Shown piece by piece: positions 1 through 13,381 of a DNA stretch of 64,000 nt. This DNA comes from Sphingomonas sp. PAMC26645 (lineage in GTDB: Bacteria > Pseudomonadota > Alphaproteobacteria > Sphingomonadales > Sphingomonadaceae). The position numbers and the translations under genes are program-made. Location: positions 372,001 through 436,000 of the forward strand of contig NZ_CP039249.1 of NCBI RefSeq assembly GCF_004795835.1, read 5' to 3'. The stretch's first letter is position 1; each line of letters begins with the position of its first letter. Under the pieces are notes generated by a model. The model had not been told where the DNA came from, did not search any database, and saw only the letters and a program-made list of their open reading frames with translations.

Positions 1-83
1 CCTATCGCGCGGTCGAGGCGATCGATTTCGCGGAAGGCTTCTACCGACGCGACATCGGCTGGCGCGAGATCGGGCGCGGGTGA
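1..83 (+). CDS. purD: PurD (phosphoribosylamine-glycine ligase), C-terminal end only
   Basis: The first reading frame is open from the window edge to a TGA at 81-83 and encodes about 26 residues containing GFYRRDIGWREI. That motif matches my memory of the extreme C-terminus of PurD, the ATP-grasp ligase that makes glycinamide ribonucleotide in purine synthesis. The start and catalytic domains lie left of the window. The call rests on one short motif, so it is probable rather than certain. Confidence 0.7.
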   Translation, partial: YRAVEAIDFAEGFYRRDIGWREIGRG

Positions 84-92
84 TGCGTCTCG

Positions 93-216
93 ATCCTCCC
101 CCGCCAGGGAGAGGTGGCTGGCTCTTGCCAGACGGAGGGGGAGGTAGGCAAAACCGCTGTTCCGTTTCCTCCCCCTCCGTCACCTTCGGCGACACCTCCC
201 CCTTGCGGGGAAGGAT
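93..216. repeat. Long imperfect palindrome (intergenic repeat, family 1)
   Basis: Outer arms at 93-117 and 193-216 and inner arms at 131-144 and 168-181 (GACGGAGGGGGAGG against its complement) would fold into one long stem. It follows the purD stop directly and could end transcription. Gene-flanking palindromes of this CCTCCCCC type are common between genes in sphingomonads as I recall; copy number in this genome cannot be judged here. Confidence 0.75.
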
Positions 217-273
217 CGTCAGGTACGAGCCAGCCGATTAGGTCTCGCCGCCCTTCGCGCGTGACGCTACGGT

Positions 274-1071
274 ATGGGAATGAACGAAACTTCCGCGACC
301 TCCGCCTCGGGCCTGAGCCTGCTGCCCGACGGCATTGCCACGCTGACCGCGATCCACTTCACGATCATCGCCGTCGTGGCGGTCCTCGTCGTGATCGGCT
401 TGCTCTGGGGCATCAAAGCCAAGCGCAGCCGCGTGAAGGCGTCGCGCGACGTGATCGCCAACGCGGAGGAGGCCGGCGTTCCGCCCGAGCCGGCTTCGGC
501 AAAGCCCGCGGTTCAGGAACGCAAGGCTGAGCAATCGCAGGCGCAGTCGCAAATCGCGGCTGCCCCGGTTGTGCCGCCCCCCGCTCCGGTCCGGCGTGCC
601 CCGCCCCGGCCTGAGCCGACCCCGCCTGTACCGCCCTTAAGCAGCGCACCCGAACAGGTGCCTGTTTCGCGCGAAGACGATGCGGTGCAAGCGCCCGATC
701 GCCTGGCCGACGAACCGATCGCCGCTGCGTCGCCTTTTGACGCGAGTCCGGCGACCGAAACTGCCGCCCTTGCACCGGTAGCTCCGTCCGAAGAGGCTCC
801 AATCGCACCGGCAGCACCGGCGCAATCCTATGCGGAGGGGCCCGTCACGCAGTTGAAAGGGCTCGGGCCGAAAGTTGCCGCACAGCTCGGCGCGCTCGGC
901 GTTTCGACGGTCGGCGAGATGGCGGCGCTGTCGGACGGCGAAGTGCAGCGCATCGACGCGCAGCTTGGCAACTTTACCGGGCGGATGGGCCGCGATCGCT
1001 GGATCGAGCAGGCGCGGTTGCTGGCGGCTGGCGACAAGGCCGGCTTCGAGGCGGTGTTCGGCAAGCTCTAG
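274..1071 (+). CDS. Membrane-anchored protein with C-terminal helix-hairpin-helix domain
   Basis: This 265-residue protein has one N-terminal membrane helix (about residues 25-47), a basic stretch, a long Pro/Ala-rich linker (about 70-185) and a compact C-terminal domain (about 190-265) with VTQLKGLGPKVAAQLGALGV, a helix-hairpin-helix signature. Related C-terminal domains occur in proteins annotated as 5'-nuclease-like or fused to complex I subunits. No catalytic residues are visible, so nucleic-acid binding or a scaffold role at the inner membrane is as much as can be inferred. A second ATG lies two codons downstream at 280; neither start has a strong Shine-Dalgarno. It stands alone between purD and mlaA. 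Confidence 0.75.
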   Translation: MGMNETSATSASGLSLLPDGIATLTAIHFTIIAVVAVLVVIGLLWGIKAKRSRVKASRDVIANAEEAGVPPEPASAKPAVQERKAEQSQAQSQIAAAPVVPPPAPVRRAPPRPEPTPPVPPLSSAPEQVPVSREDDAVQAPDRLADEPIAAASPFDASPATETAALAPVAPSEEAPIAPAAPAQSYAEGPVTQLKGLGPKVAAQLGALGVSTVGEMAALSDGEVQRIDAQLGNFTGRMGRDRWIEQARLLAAGDKAGFEAVFGKL

Positions 1072-1241
1072 GCTACGGGCTCGTGCGGAACGGTTTCGAT
1101 CGGGATAGCGGCGCGATCGGTTAACCTCGATCCGCACGCGCGGATGACGATTGGCTCTATGCTCCACGCGCGCCGACGGGCATGTCGGGTGCGTCGCATC
1201 TCGATGTAGGAGAGCGGCCGATAACAGGGCGATGAGTGCAC

Positions 1242-2345
1242 ATGCTGGTAACGATGAGCGCAATGCTGTTGACGGCTGCCCCCGTTCACGTGACGGCCGC
1301 GCCGATAGCGTTGCCCGGCGTCGGTGCGAGCGTGGCGCTGCCCGGCGCGGTAGTGTCGCCGTTCGCGGGTGACTTCCAGCCCGTCGCGGCGATGGCGGTT
1401 TCGCCGCTTGCGCTGACCGCGTCGCTTCCGGCGATCGAGATATTCGCCCAGGGGCTGCCGACGCAGGACATTCCGCCGGTGGGTCCCGCTCCGTTGGGGA
1501 CTCCGCCCGTCCAGCGGACGCCCAACGACATTATCGTCACCGGCCGCAAGGAAACTGCGGGCGATCCGCTGCGCGCGGTCAACGCCGAGTCGTTCGCGGT
1601 GACGCAGAAGGTCGACGACGCGGTGATCGGCCCGGTCGCGCGGACCTACAAGAAGACCGTGCCGAGCCCCATTCGACGCGGCATCCACAATTTCCTCTAC
1701 AACCTGCGCGAGCCGATCGTCTTCCTGAACTTCCTGCTCCAGTTCAAGCCAGGCAAGGCGGCGGAGACGGTAGGGCGGTTCGCGATCAACACGACGATCG
1801 GCGTGGCGGGCGTGCTCGACGTCGCCAAGAAGAAACCGTTCCACCTGCCGCGGCGGTCGAACGGGTTCGCCAACACGCTTGGCTATTACGGGGTCAAGAA
1901 CGGCCCGTTCCTGTTCCTGCCGCTGGTCGGGCCGACGACCATCCGTGACCTGCTGGGAGGTGCGATCGATCGCCTGATCCTGCCGGTCGCCGTCGGCAAG
2001 CCGTTCACCAGCACGGCGTACGCCATCCCGGCGGGCATCCTGGGTGCGCTCGATCACCGGTCGGAGTTCGACCAGACGCTGAAGGACCTGCACGACAATT
2101 CGCCGGATCCGTATGCGGCGACGCGGTCGTTCTATCTCAACCGGCGGCAGGCGGAGATCGACCACCTCCACGGGCGGGTCGAGGGCGATCCGGCGGGGAT
2201 GTCGGGGCCACCGCCGAGCGTGGTGCCTTTCGTGCCGAGCGATCTGGAGCCTGGGGCCAAGCCGGTTTCGGAGGTGCCTGAAAAGGCTCCGGTGGTCGAG
2301 ACGCCGGCGATTGATGCGAAGCCCGCGGCCGAAACCGGTCAGTAG
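1242..2345 (+). CDS. mlaA: MlaA/VacJ family outer-membrane lipid asymmetry protein
   Basis: The core (about residues 120-290) carries MlaA signatures: NLREPIVFLNFLLQ, GRFAINTTIGVAGVLDVAKK, NTLGYYGVKNGPFLFLPLVG and a serine/arginine region before the C-terminus. In the family, MlaA works with OmpC in the outer membrane and passes mislocalised phospholipids to the MlaC/MlaFEDB system. Two oddities are visible. The N-terminal signal-like segment has no lipobox cysteine although MlaA is normally a lipoprotein, and the region before the core contains NDIIVTGR, resembling a sphingomonad TonB box. The Pro/Ala-rich tail looks disordered. The ATG at 1242 is preferred; a GTG at 1236 is in frame. No other mla gene is in the window. 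Confidence 0.88.
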   Translation: MLVTMSAMLLTAAPVHVTAAPIALPGVGASVALPGAVVSPFAGDFQPVAAMAVSPLALTASLPAIEIFAQGLPTQDIPPVGPAPLGTPPVQRTPNDIIVTGRKETAGDPLRAVNAESFAVTQKVDDAVIGPVARTYKKTVPSPIRRGIHNFLYNLREPIVFLNFLLQFKPGKAAETVGRFAINTTIGVAGVLDVAKKKPFHLPRRSNGFANTLGYYGVKNGPFLFLPLVGPTTIRDLLGGAIDRLILPVAVGKPFTSTAYAIPAGILGALDHRSEFDQTLKDLHDNSPDPYAATRSFYLNRRQAEIDHLHGRVEGDPAGMSGPPPSVVPFVPSDLEPGAKPVSEVPEKAPVVETPAIDAKPAAETGQ

Positions 2346-2392
2346 AAGGGGACGGAGCCGAATCCTCGCCCGTCGTCCTCCCCTCCCCGTTC

Positions 2393-2522
2393 GTGCTGAG
2401 TAGGGACCGAGTAGCTTCGCAGAAGCGTATCGAGGGCTCGTATCGAAGCATTGGTTACGCGCGCGAACCTGTCCTTCGATACGCCGCTTCGACGAGCTCA
2501 GCAGCTACTCGGGACGAACGGA
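2393..2522. repeat. Long imperfect palindrome (family 2, CGTTCGTCC type)
   Basis: The left arm, from about 2393, reads toward GTATCGAGGG. The right arm starts at CCTTCGATACG and ends at CGGGACGAACGG near 2522, roughly complementary across about 50 bases with mismatches. It sits downstream of mlaA within the 390-base gene-free stretch 2346-2735, which otherwise holds only the next palindrome. Confidence 0.6.
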
Positions 2523-2584
2523 TTGCGGGGTCAGCGGGCCTTCCGCAAGCCAGGCAAGCAAGCAACTTAACCCCGAACACCTCC

Positions 2585-2679
2585 CCCGGCGGAGGCCGGG
2601 GCCCAATTGGGGGACGTAGTAAACTAGGGTAGCGCTTCGTTACTGCAGCCTTGCCAATTGGACCCCGGCCTTCGCCGGG
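2585..2679. repeat. Inverted repeat (family 3, CCCCGGCCTTCGCCGGG type)
   Basis: Arms at 2585-2610 and 2654-2679 pair over 26 bases with few mismatches. The same arm sequence appears as a longer, perfect copy at 6276-6385. It lies between the convergent mlaA and CNNM/CBS genes and could act as a two-way terminator. Confidence 0.75.
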
Positions 2680-2735
2680 ATGGTACATGCGTAGAAGCGT
2701 CGGGTTCGATCTAACCTCCGCGCGCCGCACCAAGC

Positions 2736-4037
2736 CTAGACTTCGCTCACCAGCAGCTTGTCGATGCGGCGGCCGTCGAGGTCGACGATCTCGAACTTCC
2801 AGCCCTGTTCGACGAAGCTCTCGCCCTCGCCCGGCAGATGGCGGAACACCGACAGCGCGAGCCCGGCGACGGTCGCGTAATCCCGGTCCTCGGGAAGGTC
2901 GATACCGAGGCGATCGGCTAGCGAGTCCGCCGCCATCGTCCCTGCCACCAGCAGCGAGCCGTCGTCGCGCACCACGACCGAAGGCGCATCGTCCGGATCA
3001 GAGTCCGACTTGAACTCGCCGGCGATCGCCGCGAGCAGATCGGCCGGCGTGACGATCCCCTCGAAATGCCCGTATTCGTCGTGGATCAGCGCCATCGGCA
3101 CTTCGGCTTCGCGCAGCGCTAGCAACGCGTCCATCGCGTCGATCTGGTCGATCACCACCGGGGCTTTGCGCATCAGCGCGCGCAGGTCGATCGGTTCGCC
3201 GCGGAACAGTGCCGCGGCAATGTCGCGCGCCTGGACGACGCCCTTGACCGTATCGATCGAGCCTTCGCCGACCGGCAGGCGGGTGTGCTGCGATGCGAGC
3301 AGCGTCTCGCGGATCTCGTCGGAGCCCCAGTCGCAGTCGAGCCAGTCGATCTCGGTCCGCGGCGTCATCACTTCGCGGACCGGGCGATCCGCGAGGCGGA
3401 CGACGCCCGAGATGATCGAGCGCTCATGCTCCTCGATGATCCCCGACTTCGACGCCTCGGCGACGATCATGTGGAGTTCTTCGGCGGTGACGTGCTCTTC
3501 CGATTCGCGGTTGAGCCGAAGCGCACGGAAGATGAGCGCGCTGGTCGAATCGAGCACCAGCACGATCGGCGCGGTGCCGATCGCGAGCCAGCGCATGACG
3601 GGCGCCATGAACGACGCGATCGCCTCGGGCGCGCGCAGTGCGAACTGTTTGGGGACGAGTTCGCCGATGATGAGCGAGGCGTAGGTGGTCAGGCCGATGA
3701 CGATCGCGAACCCGGCGGTCTCCGCGGTCGAGGCGGACAGGCCCCACGCCTGCAACCGCGCGGCGGTCGGCATGCCGAGGCTGGAGCCCGAATAGGCACC
3801 CGCGAGGATGCCGATCAGCGTGATGCCGATCTGTACGGTCGAGAGGAACTTGCCGGGGTCGGCGGCGAGCACCAGCGCGGCGCGCGCGCCCTTCTTGCCT
3901 TGGCGCGCCATCGCCTCGAGCCGCGCTTTCCGCGCGGAGACGATCGCGAGTTCGCTCATCGCGAACACACCGTTCAACGCGACGAGCGCGAGGATGATCG
4001 CGACGTCGATCCAGGGGAAGGGGGGAAGCGGTGCCAT
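2736..4037 (-). CDS. CNNM/CorC-HlyC family membrane protein with CBS pair
   Basis: The protein (433 residues from the ATG at 4037) begins with a DUF21/CNNM transmembrane domain (about 1-190; VALNGVFAMSELAIVSARKARL, then a GITLIGILAGAYSG helix). It continues with a CBS-domain pair (about 205-330; MTPRTEIDWL, then VVIDQIDAMDALLALREAEV) and a C-terminal CorC/HlyC transporter-associated domain. Family members are linked to Mg2+ or Co2+ efflux or homeostasis and are often mislabelled hemolysins. The frame is open 59 codons further upstream, but that extension does not look like the family N-terminus, so the inner start is chosen. The gene diverges from the OmpA-like gene. Confidence 0.9.
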   Translation of the reverse strand: MAPLPPFPWIDVAIILALVALNGVFAMSELAIVSARKARLEAMARQGKKGARAALVLAADPGKFLSTVQIGITLIGILAGAYSGSSLGMPTAARLQAWGLSASTAETAGFAIVIGLTTYASLIIGELVPKQFALRAPEAIASFMAPVMRWLAIGTAPIVLVLDSTSALIFRALRLNRESEEHVTAEELHMIVAEASKSGIIEEHERSIISGVVRLADRPVREVMTPRTEIDWLDCDWGSDEIRETLLASQHTRLPVGEGSIDTVKGVVQARDIAAALFRGEPIDLRALMRKAPVVIDQIDAMDALLALREAEVPMALIHDEYGHFEGIVTPADLLAAIAGEFKSDSDPDDAPSVVVRDDGSLLVAGTMAADSLADRLGIDLPEDRDYATVAGLALSVFRHLPGEGESFVEQGWKFEIVDLDGRRIDKLLVSEV

Positions 4038-4232
4038 TGGCTCAGGCGCTCTTTGCAGGACAACGCGTCGTCGCACAACCGTCGATGCGTGCGAGGCGGC
4101 GCATACTCGACATCGGACCGCGAAGATGGTCAGGCTCGGTTCAGTGCGCAGGCGGAACAATCGTCGTGACACCGGGTTATCGGCGGTATCGGGCGAAATG
4201 CCGTCATCCATCACGTCTCAGGGAGATTATCT

Positions 4233-4907
4233 ATGAAAACCAAGATGTTCGCGGGTGCTGCGATTGCCGCACTGATCGCCACCAGCGGCTGCACGACCGA
4301 TCCGGAGACGGGTCGCCAGACGATCTCCAAGACCGCACTGGGCGGCATCGGCGGCGCGCTGGGCGGCTATCTGCTCGGCGATGTGGTCGGTGGACGGCAT
4401 GACCGGACCGAGAAGCTGCTCGGCGCGGGCATCGGCGGTCTCGCGGGTGCGGGCATCGGCGCGTACATGGACAAGCAGGAGCGCGACCTGCGTGCGCGCA
4501 CCGCAGGCACCGACGTGCAGGTGATCCGCCAGGGCGATGATCTGGTGCTCAACATCCCGTCGGGCATCACCTTCGCGTATGACAGCGCCAACGTGCAGCC
4601 GCAGTTCCAGCGGACGCTCGACCAGGTCGCCGATACGCTGTCGCAGTATAACCAGACGTACATCGACGTGTACGGGCATACCGATTCGACCGGCAGCGAC
4701 GCGTATAACCAGACGCTATCCGAACGCCGCGCGCGGTCGGTTGCGGATTATCTGGCGGGCCACGGCGTCCAGACTGCGCGTATCGGCACGCGCGGCTACG
4801 GCGAAACGCAGCCGATCGCGTCGAACGATACCGATGCGGGTCGGGCGGCTAACCGTCGCGTCGAGGTGAAGATCGTGCCTATCACGCAGAACGACCTGCG
4901 CCAGTAA
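4233..4907 (+). CDS. OmpA-family peptidoglycan-associated lipoprotein (YiaD-like)
   Basis: A signal peptide ends in a lipobox (IATSGC, Cys about residue 20). It is followed by a Gly-rich hydrophobic glycine-zipper segment (about 35-85, GGIGGALGGYLLGD and GAGIGGLAGAGIGAYM) and an OmpA C-terminal domain (about 110-220) with GHTDSTGSDAYNQTLSERRA and NRRVEV, the peptidoglycan diaminopimelate-binding signature. It should tie the outer membrane to the cell wall. A strong ribosome site, AGGGAGA, lies 7-8 bases before the ATG. Confidence 0.92.
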   Translation: MKTKMFAGAAIAALIATSGCTTDPETGRQTISKTALGGIGGALGGYLLGDVVGGRHDRTEKLLGAGIGGLAGAGIGAYMDKQERDLRARTAGTDVQVIRQGDDLVLNIPSGITFAYDSANVQPQFQRTLDQVADTLSQYNQTYIDVYGHTDSTGSDAYNQTLSERRARSVADYLAGHGVQTARIGTRGYGETQPIASNDTDAGRAANRRVEVKIVPITQNDLRQ

Positions 4908-4940
4908 GGGGCGCCTATCGAGGGCATTCTCCCCTCGCCT

Positions 4941-5026
4941 ACCGTTCCCCCGCGAAAGCGGGGGTCCAGGAGCCACGAGCGTTTCGACTGGTACCCTGGG
5001 CTCCCGCCTTCGCGGGAGAACGGAGT
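4941..5026. repeat. Inverted repeat downstream of the OmpA-like gene
   Basis: Arms at about 4941-4970 and 4994-5026 (CCCCCGCGAAAGCGGGGGTCC against a diverged complement) fold into a stem; the left arm also contains its own CCCCCGC/GCGGGGG hairpin. It lies between convergent genes and probably terminates both. Confidence 0.65.
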
Positions 5027-5045
5027 TAGGCGGCGACCGGACGGT

Positions 5046-5393
5046 TCAAAACAGCCGCCCCCCATTCGGGACTTGGCCGGTCGGCGAAATCAGCACCACC
5101 TTGCCATCCGCATCGGGGAAGCCGAGCGTCAGGACTTCGGACATCATCGGCCCGATCTGGCGCGGCGGGAAATTAACGACCGCGGCGACCTGGCGGCCAA
5201 CCAGCGTCTCCGGCGTATAATGCTCGGTGATCTGCGCGGACGATCGCTTCACGCCGATCTCGTCGCCGAAATCGATCCGCAGCTTGATCGCGGGTTTGCG
5301 CGCTTCGGGAAAGGGTTCGGCCTCGACGATCGTGCCGACGCGGATGTCGACCTTCTCGAAGTCCGCGAACGCGATCTGGTCAGAAATCGACAT
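5046..5393 (-). CDS. csaA: CsaA-type tRNA-binding domain protein
   Basis: This 115-residue protein is a single OB-fold tRNA-binding domain: FEKVDIRVGTIVEAEPFPEA at residues 12-31, KLRIDFG, RQVAAVVNFPPRQIGPMMSEVL and a C-terminal NGGRLF. This is the full length and layout of CsaA, a dimeric tRNA-binding protein with reported chaperone-like activity. Its start overlaps the last 14 bases of the upstream GST-fold gene, so the two are probably co-transcribed and translationally coupled. Confidence 0.9.
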   Translation of the reverse strand: MSISDQIAFADFEKVDIRVGTIVEAEPFPEARKPAIKLRIDFGDEIGVKRSSAQITEHYTPETLVGRQVAAVVNFPPRQIGPMMSEVLTLGFPDADGKVVLISPTGQVPNGGRLF

Positions 5394-6054
5394 TGTCGTA
5401 GTGCGCCGGGGGTGAGATCAACTCCATCCGTTCGGACAGCAGCGGGCGGAAGCTCGGGCGGCTCTTGAAGCCGCGATACCAGCGCGCGGTCTGGTCGTGG
5501 CCCTTCCAGTCGATCCCGCCGAGATAATCGGTGACCGAGATCTGCGCGGCGGCCGCCAGATCGGCGAGGCTCATCGTCGCGCCGCCGAGCCAGTTCCGGT
5601 GATCGAGCAGGTAATCCATATAGTCGAGATGCCCGACCGCGGCCTTCATCGCCTCGCGCAGGCCCTTCGCGTCGGGGGCTGTGCGGTGCGCGAGACGCTT
5701 GACCATGCGTTCGTGGAGCAGCGGCCCGGTCACGTCGCGGTAGAAATGCGTGTCGAACCACGTGACCAGCCGGCGAATCTCGGCGCGGTTGGTCGCGGTG
5801 CCGTTGATCATTGCCGCCTTCTCGACGGTTTCCTCGAAGAATTCGCAGATCGCCATCGAATCGATCAGCGGCGCGACGCCACGCGACGCGTCGACCATCA
5901 CCGGGGTCTGGCCGGCAGGGTTCATGTCCATGAACTCGTCGCGACGGTCCCAGGGCGATTCACGCACCAGTTCGTAGCCGACCCCCTTCTCGCCCAGCAG
6001 CAGGCGCACCTTTCGCGAGAAGGGACACAGGGGGAATTGATAAAGCTGCCACAT
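5380..6054 (-). CDS. Glutathione S-transferase-fold protein (possibly FzlA-like)
   Basis: Residues 1-80 form a thioredoxin-like GST N-terminal domain with a CPFSRK motif at 10-15 and NPAGQTPVMVDA (cis-proline loop). Residues 90-205 match an all-alpha GST C-domain (MSLADLAAAAQISVTDYL). The tail ends in PPAHYDNVDF. Alphaproteobacteria carry a GST homologue, FzlA, that binds FtsZ and is not an active transferase. The single-copy location and conserved-looking tail make that possible, but I cannot tell FzlA from an ordinary GST without alignment. It is coupled to csaA downstream. Confidence 0.85.
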   Translation of the reverse strand: MWQLYQFPLCPFSRKVRLLLGEKGVGYELVRESPWDRRDEFMDMNPAGQTPVMVDASRGVAPLIDSMAICEFFEETVEKAAMINGTATNRAEIRRLVTWFDTHFYRDVTGPLLHERMVKRLAHRTAPDAKGLREAMKAAVGHLDYMDYLLDHRNWLGGATMSLADLAAAAQISVTDYLGGIDWKGHDQTARWYRGFKSRPSFRPLLSERMELISPPAHYDNVDF

Positions 6055-6133
6055 GCCATCCGTTTAGGCGGTGGGGGGCGGGTGTGTCACTAGCGCGGGT
6101 TGGGTGGCGTGGCGTTTGTGGCGATTAGATTTG

Positions 6134-6264
6134 TTCGCGCAGAGGCGCAGAGAGCGCGGAGGTGTTGCGCTTGTCGCGAAGCTCGCATTTCTGCAACGCG
6201 CGTTGAAGTGCAGAGCGCCCGTACCGGACGATACAGCTCCGCGTCCTCTGCGCCTCTGCGCGAA
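6134..6264. repeat. Inverted repeat (family 4, CGCAGAGGCGCAGAG type)
   Basis: The left arm at 6134-6162 (TTCGCGCAGAGGCGCAGAG...) and the right arm at 6239-6264 (...CTCTGCGCCTCTGCGCGAA) are complementary over about 25 bases. Together with the next palindrome it fills the 342-base gap 6055-6396 between the GST gene and gltB; no gene is seen there. Confidence 0.75.
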
Positions 6265-6275
6265 ACCAACTTACT

Positions 6276-6385
6276 ACACCACCCCGGCGAAGGCCGGGGC
6301 CCAGTTGGAAAGGTCGCGGTAACGAAGCGCCGTCCTTCGTTAGCGACGTCCCCCAACTGGGCCCCGGCCTTCGCCGGGGTGGTGT
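6276..6385. repeat. Perfect 33-base inverted repeat downstream of gltB (family 3)
   Basis: Arms 6276-6308 and 6353-6385 are exact reverse complements (ACACCACCCCGGCGAAGGCC... against GGCCTTCGCCGGGGTGGTGT). The right arm ends 11 bases beyond the gltB stop codon on the gltB strand, so the stem would be the first structure in the gltB 3' region. It belongs to the same family as 2585-2679. Confidence 0.85.
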
Positions 6386-6396
6386 GAGGTTTGGCG

Positions 6397-10919
<4,523 letters not shown>

Positions 10920-10923
<4 letters not shown>

Positions 10924-12362
10924 GCCGCGACCTTCGCGTTGGCTGCCTTGGTCTTCAGCCATTTGTGCATCGTCGCGGCGACGTCGCGGCCGTCACGGAT
11001 CGCCCAGACGACGAGGCTCGCACCGCGAACGATGTCGCCCGCCGCGAACACGCCGTCGAGCGAGGTCATCAGCGTCTTGCCGTCGACCAGCACCGTGCCC
11101 CAGCGGCTCACTCCCAGTTCCGGCGTTGCGAACAGGGTCGGCAGGTCCTCTGCATCGAAGCCGAGCGCCTTGATGACCAGGTCCGCATTCACCGAATAAT
11201 CGCCTGTGGGATCGGGTTCGGGTGCGCGGCGGCCGCTCGCATCGGGGGCGCCGAGACGCATCTTCCGCACCTTGACGCTCGAGACCACGTCGCCGCCGTC
11301 GAAACTCTGCGGGCCGGAGAGCCAGACGAACTCGACGCCTTCCTCCTCGGCGTTCGCGACTTCGCGCTGCGAGCCGGGCATGTTGGCGCGGTCGCGGCGG
11401 TAGAGGCACTTCACCGACTTGGCGCCCTGGCGGATTGCGGTGCGGACGCAGTCCATCGCGGTGTCGCCGCCGCCGATCACGACCACGTCCTTGCCCTCCG
11501 CATTGAGGCTGCCGTCGTCGAATGCGGGGACCGCGTCACCGAAACCCTTGCGGTTTGACGCAACGAGGAAGTCGAGTGCCGCGACCACACCGTTCGATCC
11601 GCCGCCGGGCAGGTCCATCGCGCGCGCCTTGTAGACGCCGGTCGCGACCAGGATCGCATCGTGGCGTTGGCGCAGATCGTCGAGGCTCGCATCGTGACCA
11701 ACCGCAAAGCCTTCGTGGAAGACGATGCCCGCGGCCTTCAACCGCTCGACGCGACGCATGACGATCGGCTTTTCGAGCTTGAAGCCGGGGATGCCATAGG
11801 TGAGCAACCCGCCCGCGCGGTCGTAGCGGTCATAGACGTGCACGTCATAGCCATGCCCGCGCAGATATTCCGCCGCGGTGAGACCCGCGGGTCCCGCACC
11901 GATCACGCCGACCGACTGGCCGCGTGACTTGCCCGGCACCAGCGGTTCGACCCAGCCATTCTCCCAGGCAGTGTCGGTGATGAACTTCTCGACCGAGCCG
12001 ATCGTGACCGCGCCGTGCCCGGTAAATTCGATGACGCAATTGCCTTCGCACAGTCGGTCCTGCGGGCAGATGCGGCCGCAGATCTCGGGCATGGTCGAGG
12101 TCGCGTTGCTGAGTTCATACGCCTCGCGCAGCCGCCCTTCCGCGGTCAGCCGGAGCCAGTCGGGGATATGGTTGTGCAGCGGGCAGTGGACCGAACAATA
12201 GGGCACGCCGCACTGCGAACAGCGCCCGGCCTGCTCCTCGGCAGGCTGGACCGCGTATCGCTGCGCGATCTCGCGGAAATCCTCCTGCCGCTCATCCGCG
12301 GCGCGCTTTGCCGGATAGGATTGCTCCCGCCCGACAAACTTTAGCATCGAATCGTTCGCCAT
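10920..12362 (-). CDS. gltD: Glutamate synthase small subunit
   Basis: The 480-residue protein matches GltD. An N-terminal cysteine-rich segment for two 4Fe-4S clusters (CSQCGVPYCSVHCPLHN near residue 48 and ICGRICPQDRLCEGNC near 93) precedes an FAD-binding motif (GVIGAGPAGLTAAEYL near 150) and an NADPH-binding motif (VVVIGGGDTAMDC near 292). It supplies electrons from NADPH to GltB. It is the first gene of a two-gene operon, overlapping gltB by four bases. The 151-base region upstream (12363-12513) must hold the operon promoter; no operator is recognisable there. Confidence 0.97.
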
Positions 12363-12513
12363 ACATGCCTCCGACAGCCGCGTTATTGCGCCGTCGAAAG
12401 CTTGTCACCGTAAAATCGACCAGTAAGTCAGCATAGCTGCCGTATTTAGCGATCAAATCGGCGAAGATATGTAAGAACAATTCTCAACAAAGCTTATTGA
12501 GGCCGAAACGGTC

Positions 12514-13323
12514 CTACTTGCTGAGCAGCCAGACCAGTGCGGCGGAGCCGGCAGCTACCCGGTACCAGGCGAACGGCACGAACCCGTGCTTGGTGACGAT
12601 GCCGACGAACCACTTCACCACCAGCAGCGCGACGACGAACGACACCGCAGCGCCGATCGCGATCGCGCCAAGCCCGACCCCGCCGCCGCTCGCGATCGCA
12701 TCGCGGTTCTTCAGCAGTTCGAGCGCGCTTGCCCCCAACATCGTCGGGATGGCGAGAAAGAAGCTGAACTCGGCCGCAGTGCGCCGCTCGACGCCCAGCG
12801 CCAACGCACCGAGAATCGTCGCACCAGAGCGGCTGACGCCGGGGACCATCGCAAGGCACTGGAGGAAGCCGATGCCGATTACCGTCTTCAGGGGGATGTC
12901 CGCCACGCCGCTGATGTCGCTGCGCGGCGCGAACCGCTCGACCGCGAGGATCGCGAAGCCGCCGACGATCAGCGCGATCGCAACGACCTCGGCGTTCCCA
13001 AGTAGCGCCTCGATATACTTGTGCAGCGCAAGGCCGATCACCGCCGCCGGGATGAACGCGACGACGAGGTTGCGCAGGAACAGCCAGGATTTCGGCTCAC
13101 GCTTCAACAGCCCCATGCCGACCGCCCAGAACGTCCGCCAGTAGAGCACGACGATTGCGAGGATCGCGCCGAGCTGGATGACGACGTTGAACACCTCCCA
13201 GCGCCCCGCATCATAGCCGAGCAACCGCGTCGCGAGGATCAGGTGCCCGGTCGAGGAGACAGGCAGGAATTCGGTGATCCCCTCGACGATGCCGAGGAGG
13301 ATGACGGTGAGAAGTTCGGTCAA
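12514..13323 (-). CDS. uppP: Undecaprenyl-diphosphatase (Gram-negative type)
   Basis: This 269-residue polytopic membrane protein carries both UppP signatures: EGITEFLPVSSTGHLIL at residues 14-30 and VPGVSRSGATILGAL at about 156-170, with the catalytic Glu, His and Arg positions intact. It dephosphorylates undecaprenyl diphosphate to recycle the cell-wall lipid carrier and gives bacitracin tolerance. It lies 58 bases downstream of the NDUFA9-like gene on the same strand. A second, clearly different UppP is at 49502-50329. Confidence 0.95.
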   Translation of the reverse strand: MTELLTVILLGIVEGITEFLPVSSTGHLILATRLLGYDAGRWEVFNVVIQLGAILAIVVLYWRTFWAVGMGLLKREPKSWLFLRNLVVAFIPAAVIGLALHKYIEALLGNAEVVAIALIVGGFAILAVERFAPRSDISGVADIPLKTVIGIGFLQCLAMVPGVSRSGATILGALALGVERRTAAEFSFFLAIPTMLGASALELLKNRDAIASGGGVGLGAIAIGAAVSFVVALLVVKWFVGIVTKHGFVPFAWYRVAAGSAALVWLLSK

Positions 13324-13381
13324 GCGGGAGCTCCGGCGCGGTAGGTCAGGGCAGTCTCAAGGGTAGGTAGCACGCGCAGGA

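Noticed and set aside
1068..2171. A 367-codon open frame antisense to mlaA
   Set aside because: Shadow of mlaA; Arg-rich with no domain.
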